Below are positions 28,454 through 37,892 of a stretch of DNA of 64,000 nucleotides, piece after piece. Made by a program: the position numbers and the translations under genes. The stretch is from Pseudoalteromonas rubra (lineage in GTDB: Bacteria > Pseudomonadota > Gammaproteobacteria > Enterobacterales > Alteromonadaceae). The stretch's first letter is position 1; each line of letters begins with the position of its first letter. The notes below the pieces were generated by a model, which was given only the letters and a program-made list of their open reading frames with translations, ran no database searches and was not told the DNA's origin. Where the stretch lies: assembly GCF_001482385.1 (NCBI RefSeq), contig NZ_CP013611.1, forward strand, positions 2,976,001 to 3,040,000, in the 5' to 3' direction.

Positions 28454-28987
28454 TCAAGTCCACTTCCAGATCCCACAGCTGACGATGTTTATCCGCTCCA
28501 GCTTATTTTTGTCGCTCTCAGCGCCCCGTTTGGTGTCATAGGGACCAAGACGCACCCGGTACCAGACACCATTGGAGCCTTCTGTGCGACGGATCTCAGC
28601 GATCAGGCCGGCAAACGCCATCTTGGCTTTCATTTGTTCTGCCTGCTTATAGGTTCTGAATGATCCACATTGCATCTGGTAGGGGCCCTTACTCTCAATT
28701 TTCTTGACCTCGACTTTCACCTCATGATCTTTAATGTCTTTGATGAAGTCAGGCGGGCGTGGCAGGTCTTTTTCGACTTTCGGTTGCGCAGTTGTCTGTG
28801 CGGGCGTTGGGCTGACAGGCTGTGCCTCTGGTTCGCCGTGCTGCTTGATGTACCACAGGCCATAACCAAAGGCACCGATCAACACCAGTGTCAGCGCAGC
28901 AAAATATTTTGGAAAGGGTTTGGCGGTCTTTCCTTTGGCGGCTTTTTTGCCGCCCGGCTTTTTATTTATATAGTCGTGTTGTGCCAT
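28454..28987 (-). CDS. ftsN: FtsN-like SPOR-domain cell division protein
   Basis: A 177-residue inner-membrane protein: a short basic cytoplasmic part (KKPGGKKAAKGKTAK), one TM helix at about residues 29-47, a proline-rich linker, and a C-terminal SPOR domain (about 98-177: GPYQMQCGSFRTYKQAEQMK ... WYRVRLGPYDTKRGAE) that binds denuded septal peptidoglycan. Position between priA and hslVU is that of ftsN in many gamma-proteobacteria. It is shorter than E. coli FtsN (319), lacking much of the linker, so the assignment rests on layout and context. Confidence 0.8.
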   Translation of the reverse strand: MAQHDYINKKPGGKKAAKGKTAKPFPKYFAALTLVLIGAFGYGLWYIKQHGEPEAQPVSPTPAQTTAQPKVEKDLPRPPDFIKDIKDHEVKVEVKKIESKGPYQMQCGSFRTYKQAEQMKAKMAFAGLIAEIRRTEGSNGVWYRVRLGPYDTKRGAESDKNKLERINIVSCGIWKWT

Positions 28988-28995
28988 AACGTTTT

Positions 28996-31167
28996 TTAAT
29001 AGGTATCCATAGGGTCAACGTCAATACTCCAGCGCACCCGGTTGGCGAGTTTATGCTGGCCAATATAATCAGCCAGTTGTGCCAGGTATTGATGCAGTAC
29101 TTTGCGTTGCGCTGCCTGAATATGCAATTGATATCGGTACTTTCCGGCCAGGCGTTCCATCGGCGCGGGGATCGGTCCGAGTAATTGTATACCAGGGTAG
29201 GGGGTGGCTGGAACCAGATCTGATAAAAACGCCATAACCAGTTTTGCGTTGGTGGCTTCCGCACGGATCAAAGCTAGGTGGCTGTAGGGAGGCATCTGGG
29301 TTTCCTCGCGTTCGCGCAATGCATAGCGGGCAAAATCCTGATAGCCGTTGTTGACCAGATCCTGTAACAAAGGATGCTCCGGGAAGTGGGTTTGCAACAG
29401 CACGGTGCCGGCTTCGCCGCTGCGCCCGGCCCGCCCAGCGACTTGGGTAATGAGCTGCGCCATGTGCTCCGTGGCGCGAAAATCGCACGAATACAAGCCG
29501 CTGTCCACGTCGAGGATCACCACCAGATTGACGTCAGCGAAATGGTGCCCCTTGGCGAGCATCTGAGTGCCAATGAGCAGTCGCGCACCGCCCTGGTTAA
29601 TTTCATCCAGCACGGTTTCGAGGCTGCCTTTGCGCCGGGTTGAATCCCGATCTATACGGTGCACCGGAAAATCAGCAAATTGCTGGGATAAAAACTCTTC
29701 CAGTTGTTCTGTGCCATATCCCGTGGGCATGATCTGAGTGCTGCCACAGTCAGGGCATTGCACGGGCACAAACGCTTGTTCAGAGCAGTGGTGACAGATC
29801 AGCCGGCTAAGGGATTTATGATAGGTGGCGCTGGTACTGCAGCGGGTGCAATTGCTCAGCCAGCCACATTCATGACAGATAAGTGTCGGGGCAAAGCCAC
29901 GCCGATTGAGAAATACCATCACCTGTTGTCCGCGTGCCAATGTGGCAGCCATGGTATCCACACTGGTCTTGGCAAATCCGGATTGCTCCGCCTGACCTTT
30001 CATATCAACCAACATGAAGCGGTTATCTTGCTGGGTTTGTGCTCGTTTGGTGAGTGGCAGCAATTGATAGCGATTTTGCAGCGCTTTTTGCAGGGTTTCC
30101 AGTGCTGGGGTGGCAGTGCCGAGGATTAAAGGAAAGCGACCTTGTGCAGCACGGTAGGCCGCCAGATCACGGGCATGGTAGCGCAACCCGTCTTGTTGTT
30201 TGAACGAACCGTCGTGTTCTTCATCGACCACTATCATGCCCAGTGTCTGAAAGGGCAAAAAGATGGCTGAGCGGGTACCAATTACCAGAGCCGACTCTCC
30301 CAGCTCGGCGCGACGCCAGGTGTGTAAGCGTTCATTGTCGGTCAGATTAGAGTGCCAAAGATCAATGGGTAATCCCTCGAAGCGGCGTTTAAAGCGGTTA
30401 ACTGTCTGTGGCGTCAGCCCTATTTCTGGTACCAGCACAAGCGCCTGTTTACCACTAGCTAAGATGACTTCGAGGCTTTGCAGGTACACTTCGGTCTTAC
30501 CACTGCCTGTCACACCTTCGAGTAAAAAGGTACGAAACCCGGTCTCACTGTTGATTGCACTGCAGGCGGTAGCCTGCTCCGGATTAAGCCTGGGCTTACT
30601 GCCCAACTGTAACGGTCTGGATTGCCAGTGCGTATCGGTGCGCAGCTCTTCCTGGATCAGTGCTTTTTCTAATAAGGCTTTGATCTGTGCCTGTGAGAAG
30701 CCCAGCGTTTTGAGTTCACTGGCGGTGGCATCTCCGGCGCTGCGCAGTTGCTCAAGCAATGCCAATTGTTTTTTTGCTCTGAGCTGAGTGGTTTCACGCC
30801 CGGCTGGTGTCAACGTCAGTACCGACACCTGGGTTTTATCAACTTGCTCGCCTTCGCGCAGTGCACCAGGCAGGGCAGTAAACAAGGTTTCGCCCAGAGG
30901 GTGGCAATAATACTGGGCACCGAAGCGTAAAAATCCAAGGTGCTCTAGTGACAGCACGGGGGTGGCATCCAACACAGACTCAACGGCTTTTATTTTCTCT
31001 GCGGGCACATCGCTGTGAGATTTTAACGCCACGACAATGGCAACACAGGCCCGATTGGCAAATTTTACTCTGACTCGGCCTCCCACACAGGGCTGCTGTT
31101 GTGGTTCGAGGCGGTAATCAAAGGTTCTATGTAAAGGCACTTTTAAAGCGACTTCGGCGAAGCGCAT
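28996..31167 (-). CDS. priA: primosomal replication helicase PriA
   Basis: The 723-residue PriA recognises stalled forks and reloads the replication machinery. Seen are the 3'-end-binding N-domain, Walker A GVTGSGKTEVY near residues 219-229, DEEHDGSFKQQDG (DEAH-like box) near 315-327, helicase motif QVAGRAGRSG near 590, and the zinc-binding cysteines CHECG, CTRC, CHHC and CPDCG between about 434 and 475. The ftsN-like gene begins 8 bases after its stop, suggesting one operon. Confidence 0.97.
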   Translation of the reverse strand: MRFAEVALKVPLHRTFDYRLEPQQQPCVGGRVRVKFANRACVAIVVALKSHSDVPAEKIKAVESVLDATPVLSLEHLGFLRFGAQYYCHPLGETLFTALPGALREGEQVDKTQVSVLTLTPAGRETTQLRAKKQLALLEQLRSAGDATASELKTLGFSQAQIKALLEKALIQEELRTDTHWQSRPLQLGSKPRLNPEQATACSAINSETGFRTFLLEGVTGSGKTEVYLQSLEVILASGKQALVLVPEIGLTPQTVNRFKRRFEGLPIDLWHSNLTDNERLHTWRRAELGESALVIGTRSAIFLPFQTLGMIVVDEEHDGSFKQQDGLRYHARDLAAYRAAQGRFPLILGTATPALETLQKALQNRYQLLPLTKRAQTQQDNRFMLVDMKGQAEQSGFAKTSVDTMAATLARGQQVMVFLNRRGFAPTLICHECGWLSNCTRCSTSATYHKSLSRLICHHCSEQAFVPVQCPDCGSTQIMPTGYGTEQLEEFLSQQFADFPVHRIDRDSTRRKGSLETVLDEINQGGARLLIGTQMLAKGHHFADVNLVVILDVDSGLYSCDFRATEHMAQLITQVAGRAGRSGEAGTVLLQTHFPEHPLLQDLVNNGYQDFARYALREREETQMPPYSHLALIRAEATNAKLVMAFLSDLVPATPYPGIQLLGPIPAPMERLAGKYRYQLHIQAAQRKVLHQYLAQLADYIGQHKLANRVRWSIDVDPMDTY

Positions 31168-31410
31168 GGAGACTCCGGCATCTGAATATCAAAGTTAAGG
31201 ACAGGTGCCTGATAGTCATGTAGGGTGCTAACAGAACACGGGCTCAGTATACCGTAACAAGGCAAAAATGCATGCCAGTGGTGAGGGAGTTTGATGTGCA
31301 TGGCATATTTTTCGGCCACATTTCGAAATTGTGCAAAAAATAGCAGTTAAAATGTATTTATTGCTTGTGGATCGTCACGATTGACCCTAAAATACGCGTC
31401 CACAATTTTT

Positions 31411-31476
31411 GTATAACTACGTATGGTGCCAGACTTCGGGTTTGGAGAGCGATACGGCCTTAACTAGAGGTGTCCT
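31411..31476 (+). promoter_or_regulatory. rpmE upstream region and possible L31 leader
   Basis: A -10-like TATAAC (31412-31417) precedes a short leader with a UUCG-capped hairpin (CCAGAC/GTTTGG, 31429-31445) and a ribosome site AGAGGTG. In E. coli, L31 represses translation of its own mRNA through the 5' leader, so a similar control is possible here. TTGACC at 31381 is too far from TATAAC for a standard promoter. The rest of the 309-base gap (31168-31410) shows no gene. Confidence 0.35.
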
Positions 31477-31692
31477 ATGAAAGAAGGTATTCATCCTACG
31501 TACGAAACAATTACAGCTACTTGTTCGTGCGGTAACAAATTCGAGACTCGTTCAACACTATGTAAAGACATTCACCTGGACGTATGTTCTGCATGTCACC
31601 CGTTCTACACTGGTAAGCAGAAGATCCTAGACACAGGTGGTCGTGTTGATCGCTTCAACAAGCGCTTTGGTGCGCTTAGCAGCAAGAAGTAA
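31477..31692 (+). CDS. rpmE: 50S ribosomal protein L31, zinc-binding (C+) type
   Basis: A 71-residue L31 with the four zinc ligands Cys16, Cys18, Cys37 and Cys40 ([18 protein letters not shown]), the zinc-containing paralogue that is replaced by YkgM-type L31 under zinc starvation in species that have both. L31 bridges the two subunits. The gene stands alone with a strong terminator. Confidence 0.98.
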   Translation: MKEGIHPTYETITATCSCGNKFETRSTLCKDIHLDVCSACHPFYTGKQKILDTGGRVDRFNKRFGALSSKK

Positions 31693-31710
31693 GTTTTACT
31701 TTTGCTGTAG

Positions 31711-31735
31711 AAAAAGCACCTTCGGGTGCTTTTTT
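31711..31735 (+). terminator. rpmE terminator
   Basis: AAAAAGCACC, loop TTCG, and GGTGCTTTTT make an intrinsic terminator 19 bases after the rpmE stop. Confidence 0.93.
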
Positions 31736-32321
31736 CGTTTCTGGAGTGTGTTATTTTCGATTTTTTGGTATGCCGCATTTTATTATGCTAAGTGGACGGA
31801 TCAGTGTCGTTTGGTCAGTAAAGTTTCCAGTAATGCGAGGCTACTGTCTGTAAACCGGCGTGCTGTTGTGCTTGTAAAAACGCATCCATGTGACAGCCAT
31901 ATCACAGCGTAAATTCCTCCTGAATGACCATATTCACCTGATTAAAATGCATACCTATCCCTGTAAATGCCTCATTTATTTTTATTTAATGCCAGCTAAG
32001 TGTTGTTAAAATACCATACTTGGTGGTTAAATGTCGGGAACTTGTTTTTGCTCGTTGTTTTATTCATCTGATTTATATTCCGCATAAAAATGACGCTATT
32101 TTGAACTGAAAGTGACACTAATCGGATCATTTATTGTGAGTTAAGTTTGCCGAAAAGTAGCAAAAAAGTCGCTAAATATTGCTAACTGCCAACTATCTTT
32201 GCTTTAACAGGATAGACCTGATATGGCTTGAATTAATTTTTAAAAAAGGTATGGTTTAACACAGTTAGCGAATTTTTATCTCACTCTCACTTTCAACTTC
32301 TTCGTAGGAAAAAATCGCGTC
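31736..32321. other. non-coding stretch between rpmE and maeB
   Basis: This 586-base AT-rich stretch has no convincing gene; open frames in it lack ribosome sites and protein-like composition. The only signal is a possible maeB promoter, TTGAAT (32228-32233), 16 bases, TATGGT (32250-32255), with a start about 60 bases before the gene. A maeB ribosome site CGTAGGAAAA lies at about 32303. Confidence 0.4.
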
Positions 32322-33563
32322 ATGTCAGACTTTCGTGAACAAGCGTTACATTACCATGCCCACCCCGTTCCAGGAAAAATCAGCGTAGAGTTGACCAAGC
32401 CTGCAGAAACCGTCAAAGACTTAGCCCTGGCATACAGCCCAGGTGTTGCGGAGCCGGTTCGTGAAATCGCAGCCGATCCCAGCAATGCATACCGTTACAC
32501 AGGCAAAGGTAACATGGTGGCTGTGATCAGTAATGGCACTGCTATTTTGGGATTAGGCAACCTGGGTCCGTTGGCTTCCAAACCAGTGATGGAAGGTAAA
32601 GCCTTGCTATTTAAGCGCTTTGCTGGCCTGGATTCAATTGATATTGAAGTTAAGCACCGTACCACTGAAGACTTTATCAATACAGTTGCAAACATTGCCG
32701 ATACCTTTGGCGGTATTAATCTGGAAGACATCAAAGCACCTGAGTGTTTTGAGATTGAGCGTGCGCTGATCGAGCGATGTGATGTGCCGGTATTTCATGA
32801 TGATCAGCACGGCACCGCGATTGTCACTGCTGCGGGTATGTTGAACGCGCTGGAGATCCAGGGTAAGAACATTCATGACGCCATTATGGTTTGTCTGGGA
32901 GCGGGTGCCGCTGCCATCGCGTGTATGGAGCTTTTAATTAAGTGTGGCGCACAGCGTGAACACATTTATATGCTTGACCGCAAAGGGGTTATTCACACTC
33001 GCCGTGATGATCTCAACGAATACAAGAAGTTGTTTGCCAATAACACGGACAAGCGCACGTTACAGGACGTGATCGAAGATGCCGACGTGTTTGTGGGTGT
33101 CTCTGGTCCGGATCTGTTGTCACCGGAAGATCTGAAATTAATGGCTGATAAGCCAGTGGTATTTGCCTGTTCTAACCCGGACCCTGAGATCAGCCCAGAA
33201 GTGGCGCATGGCGCGCGTGATGATCTGATCATGGCAACGGGTCGCTCTGATTACCCTAACCAAGTGAACAATGTACTGTGCTTCCCGTTTATCTTCCGGG
33301 GTGCGCTGGACGTGCGTGCCACGGCCATTAACGATGAAATGAAGATTGCAGCGGTAGAAGCAATCCGCAGCATTGCCAAAGAACCGGTGCCTGCTGAAGT
33401 ACTCAAAGCAGCGGATGTGAATAGCCTGGAGTTTGGTGAACATTACATCATCCCTAAGCCGATGGACCCGCGTTTGTTGCCACGTATCGCCAGAGCCGTT
33501 GCCGAGGCTGCGGTAGAGTCGGGTGTTGCGCAAATTGAGATGCCAGAAAACTACATGGCATAA
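32322..33563 (+). CDS. malic enzyme (oxaloacetate-decarboxylating), short form
   Basis: Converts malate to pyruvate and CO2 with reduction of NAD or NADP. The 413-residue protein has the malic-enzyme N-terminal domain (KDLALAYSPGVAEPVREIA, HDDQHGTAIVTAAG near residues 160-173) and a Rossmann domain with CLGAGAAAIACMELL near 189. It equals the catalytic half of E. coli MaeB (about 760 residues) and lacks the phosphotransacetylase-like C-terminal half. Cofactor preference cannot be read safely from the sequence. Confidence 0.93.
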   Translation: MSDFREQALHYHAHPVPGKISVELTKPAETVKDLALAYSPGVAEPVREIAADPSNAYRYTGKGNMVAVISNGTAILGLGNLGPLASKPVMEGKALLFKRFAGLDSIDIEVKHRTTEDFINTVANIADTFGGINLEDIKAPECFEIERALIERCDVPVFHDDQHGTAIVTAAGMLNALEIQGKNIHDAIMVCLGAGAAAIACMELLIKCGAQREHIYMLDRKGVIHTRRDDLNEYKKLFANNTDKRTLQDVIEDADVFVGVSGPDLLSPEDLKLMADKPVVFACSNPDPEISPEVAHGARDDLIMATGRSDYPNQVNNVLCFPFIFRGALDVRATAINDEMKIAAVEAIRSIAKEPVPAEVLKAADVNSLEFGEHYIIPKPMDPRLLPRIARAVAEAAVESGVAQIEMPENYMA

Positions 33564-33575
33564 GCCAACCTGAGC

Positions 33576-33606
33576 AAAAAAAGCCTCACAATGTGAGGCT
33601 TTTTTT
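33576..33606. terminator. terminator between maeB-like gene and metJ
   Basis: A run of A, the stem AAGCCTCAC/GTGAGGCTT and a run of T form a symmetrical intrinsic terminator that can serve the malic enzyme gene on the plus strand and metJ (ending at 33636) on the minus strand. Confidence 0.93.
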
Positions 33607-33635
33607 ATTGCTGTTTTTCACTGGCGCTGTAAAGA

Positions 33636-33956
33636 TTATTCTTCATTTATCTCTGGGATCTCCAGACCCATTTCCGTCATGATCTGACGGACTTCTGCCG
33701 GGATTTTTTCCGGGTTGTCTTTGCGCAGATCTTCGTCACCAGGGAGTGGCTGGCCGGTAAAGGCATGCAGAAATGCCTCACACAGTAACTCACTGTTCGT
33801 CGCGTGACGCAGGTTGTTGACCTGGCGACGGGTGCGCTCATCGGTCAGCACTTTCAGTACGTTGAGCGGGATAGAAACAGTAATCTTTTTTACCTGTTCT
33901 GATTTCTTACCGTGTTCTGCATAAGGGTGAATATATTCACCGTTCCATTTAGCCAT
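33636..33956 (-). CDS. metJ: methionine repressor MetJ
   Basis: A 106-residue ribbon-helix-helix repressor that, with S-adenosylmethionine, binds arrays of 8-bp met boxes. It starts [21 protein letters not shown], and the DNA-contacting beta ribbon is [10 protein letters not shown] at residues 22-31. Length and sequence are those of the E. coli family. It is divergent from metB with met boxes in the gap. Confidence 0.98.
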   Translation of the reverse strand: MAKWNGEYIHPYAEHGKKSEQVKKITVSIPLNVLKVLTDERTRRQVNNLRHATNSELLCEAFLHAFTGQPLPGDEDLRKDNPEKIPAEVRQIMTEMGLEIPEINEE

Positions 33957-34191
33957 AGTGATGTACTTGCCTCAGTGTTGTAGATGCAATGCGAATAAGG
34001 CTGTGTACTGTGTATGGATCCAACCGTGACACGTAGGCTCTCTGTTGGCAATGTTGCACGTCATTTGCCATAGTTTAAGCTCAAATACTCAGTCTTATTA
34101 GCATAGAGTTCGCGTTGAGTGGCGAAATTTTATCGGTTTAAAAAAGATAGTCAAATACTAGTTATTTAGCCATTTAGCGGTATAAATGTTT

Positions 34192-34238
34192 TGACTTCTA
34201 ACTTTTGTTCATCTAACCTTTTAGACGTCTAAACATCT
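34192..34238 (+). promoter_or_regulatory. metBL promoter and tandem met boxes
   Basis: TTGACT (34192-34197), 16 bases and TAACCT (34214-34219) form a promoter. A perfect met box AGACGTCT (34223-34230) is flanked in 8-bp register by AAACATCT (34231-34238), AACCTTTT (34215-34222) and GTTCATCT (34207-34214). MetJ bound to this array would cover the -10 and start site. Confidence 0.82.
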
Positions 34239-34256
34239 AATTCATCCAGGTGACCT

Positions 34257-35480
34257 ATGAGCCAAAGCAACAAGTCAACCATAGCGGTACGTACAGGCAT
34301 AGATGCTGACAAGCATCATGGTGCAGTGGTGCCGCCGCTTTATCTGTCGACCACCTATTCTTTCGCGGATTTTGATAAAAAGCGCGATTACGATTATGGC
34401 CGCAGTGGTAACCCGAATCGCGATATTCTTGCGCAAACACTGGCGGAGCTGGAAGGTGGCGCTAAGGGGATCATTACCGCAACGGGTATGGCCGCGGTTC
34501 ACCTGGTGACTCAGTTATTGAATGCTGATGATACCTTAGTGATCCCACACGACTGTTATGGGGGCAGTTATCGCTTGTTTACCTCGCTGGAAAAGCGCGG
34601 TTTGCTCAGGGTAAAAGTACTGGATCTGACACGCAGTGACAGTTTGCAGGAAATTCTGGCCATTAAACCTAAACTGGTCTGGATTGAAACACCAAGTAAC
34701 CCCATTTTACGCTTAACCGATATCCAGGCTGTTGTGGATGTCGCCGCGCAGTGCGGTGCGCTGGTTGCCGCTGATAACACTTTCTTGTCGCCGGCACTGC
34801 AAAACCCCATCGCATTTGGGGTCGATATAGTGGTGCATTCCACCACTAAGTATATCAATGGTCACTCTGATGTTGTGGGTGGAGCTGTGATTGCCAAAAC
34901 CGAGGAGCTGGGTGATGAACTGGCCTGGTGGGCCAACAATATCGGCATCACCGGTGCGCCGTTTGACAGTTACCTGACTTTACGTGGTTTACGTACACTC
35001 AATGTTCGCCTTAAACAGCATCAGGAAAATGCGCTGGCGATTGCACGTTACCTTGAGCAATCAGAGTTTGTTAGCCAGGTTTATTATCCCGGGCTGGAAA
35101 GCCACCCTCAGCACGCACTGGCGAAACAGCAGCAGCAAGGTTTCGGCGGCATGGTGAGTTTTGATATTAAAGGGGAACTGGCGGACGCCGCTAAGTTCCT
35201 GACCAGTGTGAAGCAATTCTCCTTGGCAGAATCCCTGGGGGGCGTTGAAAGTTTGATCTGTCACCCGGCAACCATGACACATGCGGGCATGGATCCGGCT
35301 GCACGGCTTGAGGCGGGTGTTGGTGACACACTGATCCGCATTTCGGTGGGGATTGAGGAAATCGACGATTTATTAGCAGACTTTGAGCAGGCATTTGCTG
35401 CGGTGAAGGCCGCGCAAGGCAACTCCAGTGACAATGCGAAAGCATTTAAGCTCTCGCCAGCACATACGGCATTGTGGTAG
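34257..35480 (+). CDS. metB: cystathionine gamma-synthase MetB
   Basis: PLP enzyme that joins O-succinylhomoserine and cysteine to cystathionine. The 407-residue protein has SYRLFTSLEKRG near residues 103-114, the substrate-site YDYGRSGNPNRD near 45-56, and the PLP lysine in HSTTKYINGHSD near residue 200. Its length is about 20 residues over the E. coli enzyme through a longer C-terminus (DNAKAFKLSPAHTALW). It starts behind a CAGGTGACC ribosome site and precedes metL by 5 bases, as one operon under MetJ. Confidence 0.95.
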   Translation: MSQSNKSTIAVRTGIDADKHHGAVVPPLYLSTTYSFADFDKKRDYDYGRSGNPNRDILAQTLAELEGGAKGIITATGMAAVHLVTQLLNADDTLVIPHDCYGGSYRLFTSLEKRGLLRVKVLDLTRSDSLQEILAIKPKLVWIETPSNPILRLTDIQAVVDVAAQCGALVAADNTFLSPALQNPIAFGVDIVVHSTTKYINGHSDVVGGAVIAKTEELGDELAWWANNIGITGAPFDSYLTLRGLRTLNVRLKQHQENALAIARYLEQSEFVSQVYYPGLESHPQHALAKQQQQGFGGMVSFDIKGELADAAKFLTSVKQFSLAESLGGVESLICHPATMTHAGMDPAARLEAGVGDTLIRISVGIEEIDDLLADFEQAFAAVKAAQGNSSDNAKAFKLSPAHTALW

Positions 35481-35485
35481 AAGAA

Positions 35486-37834
35486 ATGACAAAAGCAGTA
35501 CATAAATTCGGTGGGTCGAGCCTGAGCTCGGCTGCCCGTTATCAGGCGGTTGCCAATATCATCATTGGGCAGTGCCAGAGCGGTGACTGTATCGTGGTAT
35601 CGGCCGCAGGTAAAACCACCAATACTTTGGTTGCCTTGTGGCAGAGTTATCAGCAGCAGGACGAACGGGCTTTTAGTGACATCTTGTTGCAAGTGGAAAA
35701 CCATCAGCTGCAGCTGATTGATGAGCTATTTAACGCAACGCAGCAATCCTCGCTGGTCGCTGAATTACGGGATGAACTGAGCAGCATCGGTCGTCAGGCA
35801 CAGTCACGCCAGTTGCTCGAAGCCCCGTTGTTGGCGTTTGGTGAGATCTGGTCAGCGCGTTTACTGGCAGCTTTGTTGAACACCTTGAATATTGCTGCGC
35901 AGGATGTTGATGCGCGTACTTTGTTTACTCAGCATCAGGGACAACTGATGCACAGTCAAAATCGCAGCGCCTGCCACCAGGCACTTGATCAGGACAAAAT
36001 ATATGTCGTGACCGGTTTTATTGCCGCTGATAGTGCAGGCAATACGGTCACGTTGGGACGCAACGGCAGTGATTACAGCGCCACATTATTAGCCAACTAT
36101 TTAGATGCGGCGTCTGTGTCTATCTGGACCGACACGCCAGGCGTTTTCAGCACCGATCCACGTAAAGTGGGTAATGCAATCAAGTACAGTAAAGTGTGCC
36201 GTGCGCAGGCTAATTTGCTGGCACGGCTTGGCAACCCGGTTTTGCACGCAAAAACATTGTCACCACTTAAAGAGACCGCCATTAAGCTCCAGGTACGCAG
36301 TAGTTTTGACCCAGACGTGCAGGGCACCGAAGTGGTCAAGCAAGGGTACAGCAAAGAAAAGCGCTTTGTGACCACGTTTGGTGATCTGGATTTATTGCGG
36401 GTTGATACCCTGGTTTCTGGAGAAGTCGGGGCGCTTAGTCAGCTGATCCAGCATGGCATCCACCACTTCAACCAAAACGGCGAAGATTACCTGCTGGTGC
36501 CCAGTGAATTCACACATCAGGTTGTTTTGCGCCTGAGTGGCCGGGTCACCATCGTTGAATCTCACCTGCGTGGTTTTGCTGTGGTTGCACCTAGCCCGGA
36601 CATTGCACCGTTAGTGCGCCAGGCACAGACGGTACTGGATGAACAGGCCGTGGTGGTGCGCTTTACTCACAGTGCCACAGACTATGCCTTATTCCTGACG
36701 GATCAGGCCATTGACAGTGATGTGTTGGCTATCTTGCACGACAAACTGGTGAATAAAGGGCGTGAACTGGCGGTGATCATCGCCGGTCTGGGCAACGTTG
36801 GTGAGGTCTTCCTGAGCCAGTGTCAGCAGCAAATTGCGCGCCTGCAGAGCCAGTTTGATTTGAAAGTGGTGGCACTGTTGCGCTCACAGAAAATGGTGTT
36901 CTGCCCGAGCGGCTTAACGTTGTCGCAATGGCAACAGCAGTGGCATAGTGAGGCGCAGGATTACTCGCATGAAGAACTGCTGGATCGCATCAGCGAGCTG
37001 GATTATGAACACAAGGTGGTGATTGATATCACTGCCAGTGAGGCATTTAGTCAGCTTTACCCGGATTTTGCGGCCCATGATTGCCATCTGATCAGTGCGA
37101 ATAAGTATGCCGGAACTGCGCAACATGACTGGTATCAGGCATTGCGTACTCAGTTGCAAGAGCGTAACTTGCTGTGGCGCTATAACACCAGTGTTGGCGC
37201 CGGGCTGCCAGTCAATTTCGCGCTTGCCGATCTGCAAAATAGCGGCGACAGAGTCGTGCGGATTGAAGGGGTGTTTTCAGGTACTTTATCCTGGTTGTGC
37301 AGCAGTTTTGATGGCACTCGTCCTTTCTCTGAGCTGGTATTGGCGGCACAAGAGATGGGGTATACCGAGCCGGATCCCAGAGAAGATTTATCCGGTCGCG
37401 ATATGCAGCGCAAGCTATTGATCCTGGCACGTGAACTGGGTTTACAGCTGGAACTGGACGACATTGCCTTAGAGGCGCTGATGCCTGAGACATTGGCTGA
37501 AGGCAGTTGGGAAGCCTTTTTGGCACGCAAAGATGAGTTAGATGCGTTTTACCAGCAACGTCAGGAAGCAGCCCTGGCTGCTGACAAAGTGCTGAGGTAT
37601 ACCGGTGCCCTGGAGATTGACGCATCAGGAACAGTCCGTGCCAAAGTGGGCATTGCGCAAGTTGCTCAGGGGAGCGCGATTGCCAATTTAACCCCGGGGG
37701 ACAACATTTTTGTGATAACCACCCAGTGGTATGAACAAAACCCCTTGGTTATTCAAGGGCCAGGTGCGGGTAAAGAAGTAACCGCAGCGGGGATCCACTC
37801 GGACTTGTACTGGTTAACGCAACAGCTGAGATAA
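35486..37834 (+). CDS. metL: bifunctional aspartokinase II / homoserine dehydrogenase II
   Basis: Catalyses the first and third steps from aspartate to homoserine. The kinase half starts with KAVHKFGGSSLSSAARYQ and includes VTLGRNGSDYSATLLA near residues 189-204. A central ACT-like regulatory region follows (about 300-420), and the dehydrogenase half has the NAD(P)-site IIAGLGNVGEVFL near residue 429 and the catalytic region ISANKYAGT with GFSGTL-like EGVFSGTLSWL near 590-600. The upstream GTG at 35474 lies inside metB; the ATG at 35486 gives the normal N-terminus. Being next to metB identifies it as MetL, not ThrA. The ribosome site is weak, so coupling to metB is likely. Confidence 0.95.
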   Translation: MTKAVHKFGGSSLSSAARYQAVANIIIGQCQSGDCIVVSAAGKTTNTLVALWQSYQQQDERAFSDILLQVENHQLQLIDELFNATQQSSLVAELRDELSSIGRQAQSRQLLEAPLLAFGEIWSARLLAALLNTLNIAAQDVDARTLFTQHQGQLMHSQNRSACHQALDQDKIYVVTGFIAADSAGNTVTLGRNGSDYSATLLANYLDAASVSIWTDTPGVFSTDPRKVGNAIKYSKVCRAQANLLARLGNPVLHAKTLSPLKETAIKLQVRSSFDPDVQGTEVVKQGYSKEKRFVTTFGDLDLLRVDTLVSGEVGALSQLIQHGIHHFNQNGEDYLLVPSEFTHQVVLRLSGRVTIVESHLRGFAVVAPSPDIAPLVRQAQTVLDEQAVVVRFTHSATDYALFLTDQAIDSDVLAILHDKLVNKGRELAVIIAGLGNVGEVFLSQCQQQIARLQSQFDLKVVALLRSQKMVFCPSGLTLSQWQQQWHSEAQDYSHEELLDRISELDYEHKVVIDITASEAFSQLYPDFAAHDCHLISANKYAGTAQHDWYQALRTQLQERNLLWRYNTSVGAGLPVNFALADLQNSGDRVVRIEGVFSGTLSWLCSSFDGTRPFSELVLAAQEMGYTEPDPREDLSGRDMQRKLLILARELGLQLELDDIALEALMPETLAEGSWEAFLARKDELDAFYQQRQEAALAADKVLRYTGALEIDASGTVRAKVGIAQVAQGSAIANLTPGDNIFVITTQWYEQNPLVIQGPGAGKEVTAAGIHSDLYWLTQQLR

Positions 37835-37848
37835 CCGAAAAGAAAGAC

Positions 37849-37880
37849 AAAAAAGGCCGGTGACTGACACCGGCCTTTTT
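37849..37880. terminator. bidirectional terminator between metL and mrcA
   Basis: A run of A, GGCCGGTG, loop ACTGA, CACCGGCC and a run of T lie between the convergent ends of metL (37834) and mrcA (37893). Both strands carry a T-run after the stem. Confidence 0.93.
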
Positions 37881-37892
37881 GCGTAATGGTTA

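Noticed and set aside
31381..31417. Standard sigma-70 promoter TTGACC ... TATAAC for rpmE
   Set aside because: The spacer would be 25 bases, far outside the normal 16-18; only the -10-like element is kept.
31637..31912. 91-codon frame starting inside rpmE
   Set aside because: It begins within rpmE, runs through the rpmE terminator and has no ribosome site.
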